From NCBI GenBank assembly GCA_021234535.1, contig CM037840.1:18617415-18681414 (forward strand): 64,000 bases of DNA. Direction: 5' to 3'. Both the position numbers and the translations under genes were made by a program. How positions within the stretch are numbered: the stretch's first letter is position 1; every line of letters starts with the position of its first letter. Shown in pieces: positions 38,556 to 50,388 of this stretch. The stretch comes from Stichopus chloronotus (taxonomy: Eukaryota; Echinodermata; Holothuroidea; Aspidochirotida; Stichopodidae). The notes below the pieces were generated by a model that saw only the letters and a program-made list of their open reading frames with translations, made no database searches and was not told the origin of the DNA.

Positions 38556-40424
38556 ATTTGTGTGTTTTTGTTTTTCTCCGGTTGTTTCAAATACTTTCAC
38601 CGTCCTAGCAGGCCTATGTCGCTTAGAAGTGTGGGTTGGGGAGAAATGTATCGTAGCCGGGATGGTCATCTCACCATTTGAAAATAGTTCACCAACATGG
38701 TGTGAAGGGTTACTCCATTTCGAACAATCAACCAATGGCTGGTCAACGCACAGAGACTATGGTCATGTGATCATAGACGGGTCGTTGTGTGGAGATATTT
38801 ACGTTTCGATGTCAAGTCAACTCTTCCGTACTGACCAAAAGGAAGTCACTTACTACGACCAGCAGATTAATGTACTATTATGTTAAAACAAACTCCGAAC
38901 ATTTAGGCTTCACGGAGTTGTGTTAATTTAAAAGTTCTTAGTAAATACCTTCTAATACAGTTGTAGAAATGTTGGGCATGTTGGGCATGTTGGACTACAC
39001 GAACGCTTAGTGGGTAAAACTTAAAATTCCCTCACCAATAAAAAAAAAAAAAAAACATTTCCCTGCAGGCTGCTGAAAAAAAAAATATATACAATTTCTT
39101 GTCCACAACCGGACGACGTAATGACGGGCCTCTTTGTGACGAGGAAATCATGATTCCTTTAGTAATGAAATACATTTAAATGAACAAGATGTTAGACATA
39201 TTTAAGTGGATGCAATGCCTCGACGCTGTTGATTGGAAGATTGGATTGATGCCCTACGAGATGTAAATCACGTTGCCAAATGACATCATTGCGCTGGTTC
39301 CGGAAACCAGAAAAAAGTAGTCCAAAATATCCATTTCAATTAAACTTTACTTGTAATGGGTATTTTAACCAATGTGGGTATTTTTTTACCCAGTAGTTTG
39401 TAACAAGGCATGACTATCCAAACTCTTATGCTTTCATTGTAAGTGCAGAATAAATGTCTCCTTTTTAGATTTAGCATTACAGGTTCTTATTACATATTAG
39501 AAATAACATTTCCCTTTGAAGTAACACTAGCAATACTCATCCAGAGTGTAAACGAAATTTAATTGTGTAAGGCAGAGAGAAATAGCTTGTATAAAGTGAG
39601 AGTTACTACTATGGATCTTCCTGAGCTAATTAAACGTTGTAGGCTAGGCTGCTATACCAGTCCAATTTAGACCCAAATTAGACTAGGCATATAAACTATT
39701 TAGTAGTATCTGTTGAAGTATTTTATTCTTTCTTCTATTTGTTCGCCTAATTGCAAGGTAATGTTAAATTCTTGTTTTCTATAAAGACATGGGTTTTCAT
39801 TGTGTTGTGACTGAACATTAAATTTTCTTTTCTTTATTTTGACATCTCACGGAAGTAGTAATTTTATTTTCTTGCCATGATATTCACTAAAGTTCACACT
39901 TAGCTTGGTGTTGTAATTGCTTGCAACCTTCACCATTGCCACTATGATTTTAAAAATCTCAAAATGCTTCCTTGAAATAAGACTCAATTTTAAGTTGACT
40001 TACCCTCTCGAATATTACAATTTGTTGTGAAACGCACACACTTACATCCCACAACTATGGACCGATTAATTCTATCACTGTTTAGAACAGAATTAAAAGA
40101 AAAGGACATTACTACGAAGAGGTGTTTGAAACCCCTTTCTGTAAAAAAAAAAGAAACGTTTGCGAATCCTTCACATGTTCCCGTCAGGGGACAAAACAGT
40201 AAATTAATGATGAATGATGATGTTTGAAGTACAAGGAAATAATATTATTGATAGTTTATACAATACCGCATCAAAAATGAAAATACACGTAATATGTATA
40301 TACACGTAACATTGGTGATAATGATAGGGATGACACAGTTTTTAGATTGGTTTCAGGTTCATAGTTCAGGTTTGTGCTCTTTCCACTGTACACAGTGCTT
40401 CATTTAACCTAATTTCAATATCAG

Positions 40425-40470
40425 AGTTACTAGATGATGGGAGGTTCAGGGTTCGATCCCTGCCACGGTA
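40425..40470 (+). repeat. tRNA-like T-arm, possible SINE remnant
   Basis: cagggttcgatccctg forms a perfect 5-bp stem with a TTCGATC loop, matching a pol III B box and T-arm. No A box or acceptor stem is visible upstream, so it is not a functional tRNA. It may be the head of a tRNA-derived SINE or chance. Confidence 0.4.
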
Positions 40471-41162
40471 GTAGTTAGATGGATTTTTCATCCAAGAGAA
40501 ATTTAGATTTTCCCATCTGAACCGACCTTGAAAAATGAAACCTAATTTGATCCAAACTTTGATATATCTCAATGGTCAGGTGACATTAAGTTGCAGCATT
40601 TAAGACATTGCTATCATCCACGATTGTGAGGTAAATTTTTTAAAGTAACTCTGCTTTAAGTTATGAGATATTAACTTCATCAAGTTGACTGAGTATCACA
40701 AGGTACGATTCTCTTACATTACGGTACAAAGCACAATACTTAAGAAATGCAGATCACCCTGACCCTCATAATCTTCATCTTGTCCAAACTGACAGCTAAT
40801 GTTTGTACAAGTAGTCGTGCTGCACTTGCACAATATGTACGGACGGACATACACACATACACACACCAATTTGTTTTCCATTCATTCCGAGGACCTCATT
40901 GTGCTTTCTTTTGTGTTTTCTTCCTCAACCCTAGCCTTAACAATAGACTGTCTATTGTTAATCTTGAGAGGACCGGAGAAAACTATTAATTTTTCTACAG
41001 AGGACTTAAAATCTATTGTTTCGGTCCTCGATCCCACCCGAAAACAAAGGCACTATCACACACACAGAGACACACACATGGTTGAACAGGCGGTACGTGC
41101 ACCAACAAACATAGTTTGTCACTTAAACTCAAAGATAATACAAGAATTCTATTGTCTTTGGT

Positions 41163-41345
41163 GAAGATCAAAAGGTCATTTGAGATCAACAAGGTCACCT
41201 TACAAAATTGTTGTTAATGCATATCTAAAGTAGGGAATGTCTGACAAGTATCTCGCTGAGTACAAGAACTCTTTGTTTTTAAAGGAGGTCAAGGTCATTC
41301 GAGGTCAGCAGGTGTCAAATTGTGAAATACTTGTAGACATGATTT
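41163..41345 (+). repeat. AGGTCA-type interspersed repeat, two units ~121 bp apart
   Basis: Unit 1 has aaaaggtcatttgagatca and aaggtcacc. Unit 2 has ggaggtcaaggtcattcg and aggtcagcaggtgtca. The hexamer AGGTCA occurs several times in direct orientation. Confidence 0.55.
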
Positions 41346-41785
41346 TAAGAAAGGACGCTTGTTCAGATCTCAGAATTTCATATAAAGCATAGTTAGCTTG
41401 TGGCACATCTAATTGCTACAATTTCAAATTCAGAAAACAATGCTTATCATTTTGATCACCGAAATCATAATCATGGATTTTTGCATTCTGATTTAACTTC
41501 TGTTCACTAAGAGCTGAGAAATAAGAGCATAGCTGGTAAACGGATGTAAGGAAAATGGAAACTGAATTCCTTGCTGGGATTCATTAAACTGAAATAAAGC
41601 GAAAAGAGTAACTGCAGTGTGCAATTAAACGTTGTTCGTAAATAAATTTAACATTCTGTGTTGGCCACAAACTAACATTTTTAAATATTACATGTGAGAC
41701 GTTCTGTGTTAGCTGCAACATCATTTTGCAAATTTAATGAACAACTTCCTAAACAATCACCTCCATCATCAGTCAGATCCACACC

Positions 41786-41801
41786 GGGGGGGGGGGGGGG
41801 G
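41786..41801 (+). repeat. Poly(G) tract
   Basis: G run of about 16 bases. Confidence 0.9.
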
Positions 41802-42421
41802 ATATGTGCAACTCTACATAAAACTAATGAAAATTTACTAATCCGATGCATAGTGATCAATCAGTAACTTCGACATGCAAATATGAAAACTGGCGATGTA
41901 ACAATCTATCTACATACCTACAAACATATGTTTAATGAAGACAGTTTCAAAGCAGTTTTAAAAGATAGTTTCAAACTCACCCAAATTGGACTCATTGAAT
42001 TGAGATACATGTATTTAAACTTTTCATTTACAATTACTTTAAACGCACATTTTTCTTCAGTATTTTCTCTCTTTTGCTCTTTTAAAGTTTAAAAAAATTG
42101 TTAAATTTTCTCCTTGTAGTTGCAGTTTACTTCTTTGTGGCCCTTATAAATATACACCATCATCTACATAACTCTTTATGAACTCCTACAGTTAACTGGA
42201 ACTTGGATCATTACTCGAAATTTTCTAATTTGTTTCGGTTAGATAATCGATGCCTATGGCCTTTGCATTGCTCTGCTTTCCATAAACATTGAATTTTGTC
42301 ATTCGTAAGTCTTTTTAAATACACTTAAACCGTAGCAAGCATTTTTCACACCATGGATAATAAGACGTACAAACTAATCGAATCCGCAAATGTGCACGCT
42401 ATTGTGTAATACGGTCCCATG

Positions 42422-42446
42422 TTTTTTTTTTTTTTTGGGGGGGGGG
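42422..42446 (+). repeat. Poly(T)-poly(G) tract
   Basis: Fifteen T followed by ten G, the same T-then-G order as at 1002. Confidence 0.9.
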
Positions 42447-43429
42447 TGTGATAAGCGTGAAGCCGTCATTTGTTACTACCCCAGTAAACTTAAGGAGCAA
42501 ACTATGATTTTTTCATTGTACATTGTCATATTGGGTATTCTGCTGGAATGAGACATTCTCTTTTCCCAAGACAGTTATGAGTAAACAATGATTCCATCTT
42601 TAATTGAATATAATTACCTGTTTTTTTTTTTCATCGCAAGCTTTACAATATATATACATGCATACCCTACCATAAATTGAAATCATTTAATCAAGAAGAA
42701 ACTTAGTAAAATAAAACAAGTAAAATATTTCCTCTAGTGCAAACTTTGTTTTCACACGTTGTTGTCTTTTACCAATCCATGTACAAAGTATACTTTCCAA
42801 CCGGTAGCATGGTACTCTTGGTATACACTCCGTAACATGTAACATTGCCTACATTCTGTGATGGTTCCCCATAAAACATTGACTACTATAGATAATGTAT
42901 ACATGTCGTCAGTCTTGTTAAGGAATCCTCTCGGTCATGACTCACGTATTTAATATTGTGAGATATATTTGTTGAATTAACAGAATTCAACAAAAAATTA
43001 GCAAACAATTAAATTATCGTTGGTTGTCACTCTAGTTTCCTCATATCTCTGACATATTTAACAATTTAAATACTTTTTCGTTTTAATTTGCTTCCTCGTA
43101 AGTTTCTAGAACAATGAAACGTTCTTTATTATCTTAACTAAAGCAGTACACAGGCAGTTACCAACAATTTAATGTATTGACGTAATTCATTCGGAAATGA
43201 AATGTATACACAACATTACAAAAAAGAGCTATTAAAACCTGTAAATTTAGGAGAATATACTGAAAGTGACAGAATGTGTTTGTGTCTTTCCTTATTAAGT
43301 CTGGAGTTTTTGTTCTTTTTATGGTCACTCTTTCTGCTGTTCTGTTTTTCACTCCCTTCATCCCCATCTTGATGTAGCACATGCAGCTTTACCGTTATTG
43401 TTTAGAATCACAAGACACCATTATACGTG

Positions 43430-43800
43430 ACGAAGTTGCGTCTGACCAACCATGGCAAGTGTGACGATGACTGCATTCAGTGGTGGCCGGGCGGTCATCG
43501 ATCATCGGCGCCAGTTAGTAGACTAATCGCTGTGCGGGGCCCCTCACCCGTAGGGAGTCAGACAGGCACCCGGCAGATATAGACCGATTCATTTTAGTCG
43601 ATGTTGACCCGTAGCCCGAAAGATATGCGAGTTATTGTCCGGTCTGGACATCAATCGATTGGTACAGGCGATGATTTTCCGATGCGCGTTTTTGGTCTGA
43701 TTTAACTGAGAAATCAATAAAGTTGAGCCCCGTGCCCTTCAGATGAACGAAACTGGCCCGATACCCGGCAGGAGATATACAGGCGTCCATATTGCTTAAC
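43430..43800. other. GC- and CpG-rich islet of unknown nature
   Basis: Clearly richer in GC and CpG than the surrounding AT-rich DNA. Two segments (acccggcagatata at 43568, acccggcaggagatata at 43761) recur about 193 bases apart with weak similarity around them, hinting at an old repeat. The longest ATG frame inside is about 24 codons. It could be a transposon fragment or a promoter-type CpG island; there is no adjacent gene to support the latter. Confidence 0.4.
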
Positions 43801-46800
43801 AATACTTCGGGGAAGTAATCGTAAACTTATTAAGACATATTTCTTATGTAATGGTAGTTGACTCCTTGAATTTATACGCTTGACGCCCTCTATTTTAATT
43901 TGTTATAAATACATCTTTATATCTTGCCCGATGCCTTTTTGTAGATCATTAAAAGAAGCTGTCGCTTCTGGCAAACTTATCCAAAATGCTCTGCTTAGCT
44001 ACGCGATGTACCGCAACAGCTAAGTTTCTGGCAGTTGAATAAATTGTATAAAAGAGATTATTTTCACAACGGTATCTTTTCTGCAGCTCAGCAACTGCAA
44101 ATCATTAAAGCAATGTTGTAATTAGACTAACTAAATGTCTTATTTAATTCAGATTGAGAAATTTTAGGCCCTTTCCCTACTTTGAAGTTTTGAACAAATT
44201 GATCCCTTGGGGGAAAACTTCAAAGCTACTGTACAGGGTATACGCGACCTTAACGTGTACAGGGTATGGTAATGACCATTCACACCGACGGGGATGAGAT
44301 TTGCAACTCCGTGGATTGCCTGCTTGTAGCATAATTTATTCGAGAATTGCTGCTTTGCGTGAACTGTTTGTGTTAGGTGACGAAAATATTGAAGAAGAAT
44401 GCTCTACCAGCTTCTAATTTTAAGTCGTTTATTGGGCACTTATTTGTTGAGGTTCGTCTTTGGTTTCAATAACCATGTCATGAAGTGAGATAACTGTCAA
44501 CAGTAATGTTAATCTCAAATTCAATCAACTATATCAATTAAATACAACAACCATCTACCAGTATTTCGTGAATTTAAATAACTGTATCTTCAGTTCCGTC
44601 AGTACCAGTGCACCAGGAAATTCAATTGCAGTTTGTTCTTGTGACGTGAATTCAACAAATGCGTTGTTTACATTGTGTGGTACATTAACAGTCATGTTCG
44701 TATGTCACATAAAGGGTAAGACACTATCAACATCTTTCTTTTATTTAAAAAAAATCAAAGTTGTCATCTTCTTATTTTTTATGCTTTCAATATATCATTG
44801 AACCAAGTATTTGAAACTCTGAAACACTAGTTGTCAAATCATATGTAGCAACTGCGGCGTCCAGATAATGCTATAAGAAAAAATCTCTTTTACAGATGTT
44901 GTTATTTCCGAATTCATGGAGTTTTTTTCACTTTTATTTTGATATTTCTGACGTTTTGTGTGTATTTTTCTATTTATCTTGTTCTCATTTAATTTTTGTT
45001 TTTGCTCTTTAGAGATTTTGTTGTTCCTTCTGTCTTTTTTGTGACTTTTTCGTTTTTCTGTCTTACTTTGAAGCAGCTATGCTGCATGTATTTGGAGCCG
45101 CTCTTGACTGAATTAATTGGTACTGTTCTAATAACTATAAATCTAACAGAGATAATAACATTTGTAAACATTGTTGTTGGTCGTAAAGAATAAAAAGAAA
45201 TTCTCTCACATTCCTGATATTCCCAGTGATTTTGGTGTTTTGAAAGACTCAAAGAAATAAAAAGTCAGAAAAACGAAAGAAAAAGAAGAAAAGAAAAAGA
45301 ACACTGACAAACAAAACAAAAAAACCTTAACAGAATAAAAATTATAATAATCAATAAAAGATAAATAAAAGAAATAAAACGTTTGTTTTACAAACTTCAG
45401 AATGTATTTTAAAACAATATTCGTGGACATAGAATAAACGATTATTCAAATAAGGAAGGGCAATAGCCTTCTTTTCAAGAAATAAGTCTCTCACAGATGG
45501 AAATTCAGTTACGTGTTACTCGACAATAATTTGTTCACCCAAATTTTCAAAATTCAAATGATGCATCTTTTGTTGTTCATTACCTGCATTTTTCCGATGT
45601 TAATTGGTGAGATTGAATGTTTTAACTATGATTAAAGCTATTTTCCTTGTATGTATACTCTAAAAAGCGCTATTTCCCTTCAAGTCCGGAAAACGAAAGA
45701 GTAAAAACGGAAGATAACTTAAAAAAAGGAGAAAAAAAGGAAAAGGTAAACTCGAACAATCAACAGAACACCCCCCAAAAAATTATTTCCCAAGGGCCTA
45801 TTCAACCACCGCAGTAAGATATAGCTAGTAGACTAGATTGCCGAAGTACGGTATAATCTCCTGCCTGAACAAGGACAATTAAGACCAAAGTAATGATTGA
45901 TACCGTAAAGGTTGTCGGTTTATCTTTACTTGTTTGACAAAATGAGGTATTATGGAAGGAAAGATTAAAGATTTATAGTAATTGAGATTTTTCCGCTTAG
46001 TTCTTCTGTTTTAACTTTACTGTTTTTTCCTATTATTACTCAAGTTCGATCGAATCAAATCTATGTAAGAAAGGAATGACGTGGGGTCGAGCTAGTTTTT
46101 ACCCTCCTTTGGAAACCTCAGTATACGCTTTAAATTTCAGTGCTAGGAAATTTCAAGTAACGGCAGATTCGGTTATTTTGTCGGACATGTTAGATTTTTA
46201 TGACTCACCCAAAGCACCCAACTGGACGGGAAATAGACTTTGCAGCCATTTTCCACCACGATGAGTTCGGAGCAAGTTGTAACCGGAACTAACGTATGGC
46301 GGCAAGTTTGATTATTCTTTACTTCATAGAGGACATCCAAGAATTCACGAAAGGAGAGAGAAACTTCTTGGTGCGACACAGGTAGCATGCTGCAAAAGAA
46401 TTGACAAGGTTAGACTAGTCAGCTTACATCGAAGAAAAAAAAAAACGTAATTATGATTTCTTCAACGCCTCACCCCCCCAAAAAAAAACTTCGCAATAAA
46501 CTTACTTTACTTAAATTATTCTTTATTTAACCTCTAGCAAAAATTTCTCTATGGGGTGAGAATTCACTGTAGCGATTATTACCGAGTTTCTATCATTCTA
46601 TCGCATCTGTGATACCAACACAGGAGGAGAAAGACAGATCCTGTGGTTTATTATACTATGCAAATGAGAAGACTAGGTAATACCTAACATACCGGAAGGA
46701 AGGTCAAGACTTCATTCAAACTACACCTCTCGATAGCAAAATTTTCTTTCAAAAGTTACTCCATCTAATTTATAAAACGATGACACCAAACTGGGATATC

Positions 46801-47100
46801 TTAATGGCCACGTACTTCTTTAGTTAGTACGGTATACGTGCCCTCCAGCATCGCAACATTTACTGAGTTATTCGAACGTGAAATTTATCAGCATACCAAA
46901 AATGTTCAAAGATAGATTTATTAGTCTTTAGAAGATTCAAGACTGTCAAAAATGCCGTTTAGTGACAGTAGAAATCATCAAGCGATGGTCGAACGATGAC
47001 ACTTCATTATACTCAATCATGCACAGTACTCAGAAAGTAAAGTTTTGCAGTCCAGCTCAAAGTTTGGCAAACTATCCCGAAGGAAATCGTGACACGCTTA

Positions 47101-47182
47101 AAAAAACAAACAAACAAACAAACAAACAACAAACAAACAAACAAACAAACAAACAAACAAACAAACAAACAAACAAACAAAC
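47101..47182. repeat. (CAAA)n microsatellite
   Basis: About 80 bases of caaa tetranucleotide with one caa interruption at 47128. Confidence 0.95.
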
Positions 47183-49381
47183 ACGTATGAGCACACACCC
47201 ATAAGTTTTTATCCCCTAACATCAACCATTTATTTCAACTTTTGTTATTTGTATATACTATACGATGTCTCAATTAATTTTACGAAGCCACTAAATTTTA
47301 AATATCACCTCGAATGCACGGTGAGCTACAACTTGTGTCATTTTGCGTAACACAGCTACTCGGAATACATTTTTTTCCATTACTGTATGCATGTTTAAAA
47401 GTAGGAGATAAATAAGACAGGTGGATATTTATTGTATATTTTGTTTAAGTTATCAAAAACAACAAAAAAATAATGGTAATGATAACTTATACAGCGTAGT
47501 ACAGGGTAAGTTAGTTCAGAACGATGATTTCAAATAGTAATGAAATTTCAAAACAAACTAGAAAAGTGGTTATGAAAAGCTGTTTATGAGTTTGTGTATA
47601 GGGTAAGTTATTTACTTTCTTTTGTGACCGTCGGTTGGTAGTAGAAGGGGAATTTCTGTGTTTGTTTTTAACAGATAGGGCCACATAAATATATTTAAAA
47701 ACTGTTGGAGCCAAAACGTATAAACGTCGAATACTGTACATGATGCCAATCTTGGGTTGTAGGCTACCGCAGGCTACTAGAAGTATGTAGACCTACTATG
47801 CTACAGGTCACGTTTGGTTGCAATTACCTGAGGGTTAATGATTACATTCAATCCAAGCTTGAAACTGATGTTTTAGTGAGAAACCCAAGGGATGTCATGC
47901 TCAGATCCTTAGTGCTGCTGGCTGTGAGCTCTTTCCTGTACTTTCACCAGATGTGATCATGTATTCATGTCTGGAGTCATGGTCAGCCGTCACGTGTCCA
48001 CGTGCATTTCAACTACAAACTGTCCTCTGGCTTTCATTTATCATCATAAACTTTGAATATTTTGAAAGAAAATGTCTATTTTACCATACAGTTCTACATA
48101 CCTTGCTGGATTCAACGAGCCAAACAAAACTATGGGAAGCAATAGCCTACTGTCAGCCTGACTTGCTGCATTCTTTATCATACTAGATAACAGTTAAAGA
48201 CTGTCAAATGCTTAGAGCCCTGGAAAAGTAACATACTTTTTGATTGAAGTTGTGAGTGGAATATAATGGTTAGTAGAACAGTAATTGCTTTCAATGTTTG
48301 AAGAAGAAGTACATGAGAGAATTTATTTTCCGTAAATTGCTCTTCGTGTACTGTACTCAATCTAGTGAACTCAGTGCTACTAGTTTCTGCAAGTGTTATA
48401 TTTAATATTTTGACAAGCGGAGACTGAATAGGTCCTATATATTTCATACAAGAAGCACTTCTTTCACCTTTGTATAGGCTTTGTAGTTTGAATATCATAA
48501 TACATTGCAGCCTTCACCTTGGCGGGTAGAGTGGGATATTGTGACATTTCCACTGAAAGTAAATTCAAACGATGCAACTATGGCTACAGTTCCAGTCTCT
48601 CGTTTCCCAAATTTTACTCTCCTTTTCAAATGATTAATAGCAATCTTGCTCCAATAGTTATATATGTTAGCTGTATATTAAAACATCTGTATATGTGAAC
48701 AAAAAAGGAAGAAAAAGGTTATAGCAAAAATAAGACATAATGCAAATAAGTCAAATGTCCAACCAAGTCTAGTCTCTTTTCAGTGTGGCAGGTAGCCTGC
48801 TCTTAGGTACTTAATTCACTAGGCTGCTCAGTCACTAACTTCAGAGCTACAGACTTCACAAAGGCACTGAAAAGTGTGAAGCTGTTTTGTCTTACAAGGG
48901 CGAGTTGTCCATGCCTTTATGTGCGTACGTGTTCTTTGAACGTTACTCTTTTTACACTGAAAAACAAATTTAAACCCCTTTCGACAATTTCTGTTGATCA
49001 GACAAGTTGGAAAAAAAACTTTTTTCGTCATTGTCAAGAGCTAAAAAACACTTCTTAGGCCAAAATACACATTTAACAAGGACAAATAAGTCGTCAGAAA
49101 TTGGCCGCATTGATTTCTGCCGTACAGTTTGCACACACGTACTGGCGCCCAAGTATGCCCAGAGTGCAAACTATGCTCCGTGGATACCAATCATCCGATG
49201 AACATTTACTGTAGGCCTATATATTGCGTACGTGGCATACCGCCATTGCCGCGCCGTTGTTTACGGTACTACTGAAGTCGGTACACTACTTCGGCTCAGA
49301 CGATACAACTACGCGTTTGCATACTGACAGCTTATACAACAAGTATGCAGTAGCCTATCATACAAAACAACAGCCGTTTCT

Positions 49382-49588
49382 TTAAAAGGCACCGTTTTGT
49401 GCACTAAAGATATGTAAAGTTTTAATCTTCGAAACAAGGGTTATAGTTATCACAGAGATGTCATACTGGTGACCATGTATGTCACAATTATTTGTCAAAA
49501 TTCCAGACTTATTGAAGCTGTGTAACTGGAGATAAACTGAACGAAAGAACCTGTCACGTGATTGAAAGGTACGAGCAGGAACGCTATA
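49382..49588 (-). CDS. Candidate C-terminal exon of the sialyltransferase-like gene
   Basis: Open from acceptor ataaacag to a stop at 49382. It encodes YSVPARTFQSRDRFFR and SVYLQLHSFNKSGILTNNC. F...Y..L..LH..GIL....C resembles the end of ST8Sia proteins (EF..L..LH..G.L.L..G.C). The frame then runs on 35 residues with no family resemblance. No exon with sialylmotif S was found between this and 50045. Confidence 0.3.
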   Translation of the reverse strand, partial: YSVPARTFQSRDRFFRSVYLQLHSFNKSGILTNNCDIHGHQYDISVITITLVSKIKTLHIFSAQNGAF

Positions 49589-50044
49589 CTGTTTATGATG
49601 ACTCATAAACAGTAATTATTTGTGAAAATGGAACGAAGATTGAACATTTCGGTAGTGTACGTGACCTGTATCCAACACAGAATTGCCATAAGCCAATTAC
49701 AACTATGGATGGTGGTATGCAATCCTTAGTAGTTGTTTTCAAGTAACATGTGCATATAACATTGATATACAACATGTACACAATGAGTAGTGTCCAAATT
49801 CACGGATAAGATACAAGATTGTCTTCAGACAATAATGCACATCAGTTGTGCTTTAGTTAATAATTTATTTAATCCAGTCAATCACCTTATCAACATTTGT
49901 AAAGGTATATCAGTGATTACAAGCAACTCCAAATCTGATTATCTTTGAAAAGTGAAAGTACGACATACAAGACAATAGTCAAACATGCATGTGCTTAATC
50001 AATTTATTTCAGTACCATGGTGGATAAATACCTTAAAGGTTTAC

Positions 50045-50115
50045 CGTTTTCTGAGTTTCATATGAAGCAAATAATTCAGAAAGAACCATTTAATCATGTA
50101 ATCATAGTGCATACG
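50045..50115 (-). CDS. Candidate sialyltransferase-like exon 7
   Basis: 71 bases between acceptor ctgtag and donor gtaaac, phase 0 to 2. It encodes RMHYDYMIKWFF, then LNYLLHMKLRKR. Placed after KLRF of exon 6, this fits the family pattern of LHPDYM...YW....KR just before motif S. The match is short and the exon 6 donor that should lead to it is missing, so this stays tentative. Confidence 0.42.
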
Positions 50116-50222
50116 CTACAGGCTTTCACAGCAATTGTTGATATTGATGACTTATTGGTTCTCTAATTTTCAGCACAGTTCATCATATAATTACTTAACT
50201 ATATTAAGTACATTGAAATTGT

Positions 50223-50388
50223 TCAAAATCTCAGCTTTGGATCAAGGTTGTTGTAGTTTGCAACTATCTTCTTACAGAGGCTCTCTGATCCTGCGTAAGC
50301 AAAACATGGCACCCAGAGGAGACCATGGTGTTGTGTTATATCAGCATTCATTTTCATCACATCAGATGAACCACTGAGTTCGTTATAT
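50223..50388 (-). CDS. Sialyltransferase-like exon 6: region after motif L, ends in premature stop
   Basis: Acceptor acttgcag; phase 2 entry. It encodes [40 protein letters not shown] and [15 protein letters not shown], then TGA at 50225-50223. LLW.P.F.Y and ...LKLRF match the segment between motifs L and S. In the family the chain continues from here, but no GT donor is present before the stop. Confidence 0.7.

Larger units (their letters stand above)
38556..49381. other. Large non-coding interval
   Basis: It separates the receptor start from the sialyltransferase-like gene end. An exon-like frame at about 44588-44716 (APGNSIAVCSCDVNSTNAL..., acceptor atcttcag, donor gtaaga) is the only candidate and has no partner. 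Otherwise it holds repeats, the GC-rich islet and AT-rich filler. Confidence 0.5.

Noticed and set aside
40366..40480. A functional tRNA gene around the ggttcgatccc motif.
   Set aside because: Only the T-arm is present; no A box, anticodon arm or acceptor stem can be folded upstream.
47013..47225. Open frames across the CAAA repeat (poly Cys-Leu-Phe-Val on the minus strand).
   Set aside because: They are tetranucleotide repeat translations with no flanking coding signal.
49745..49849. Minus-strand frame starting TTDVHYCLKTILYLIREFG in phase after candidate exon 7, considered as sialylmotif S.
   Set aside because: It lacks the conserved TG, the cysteine spacing and the YGF block, and its acceptor is poor.
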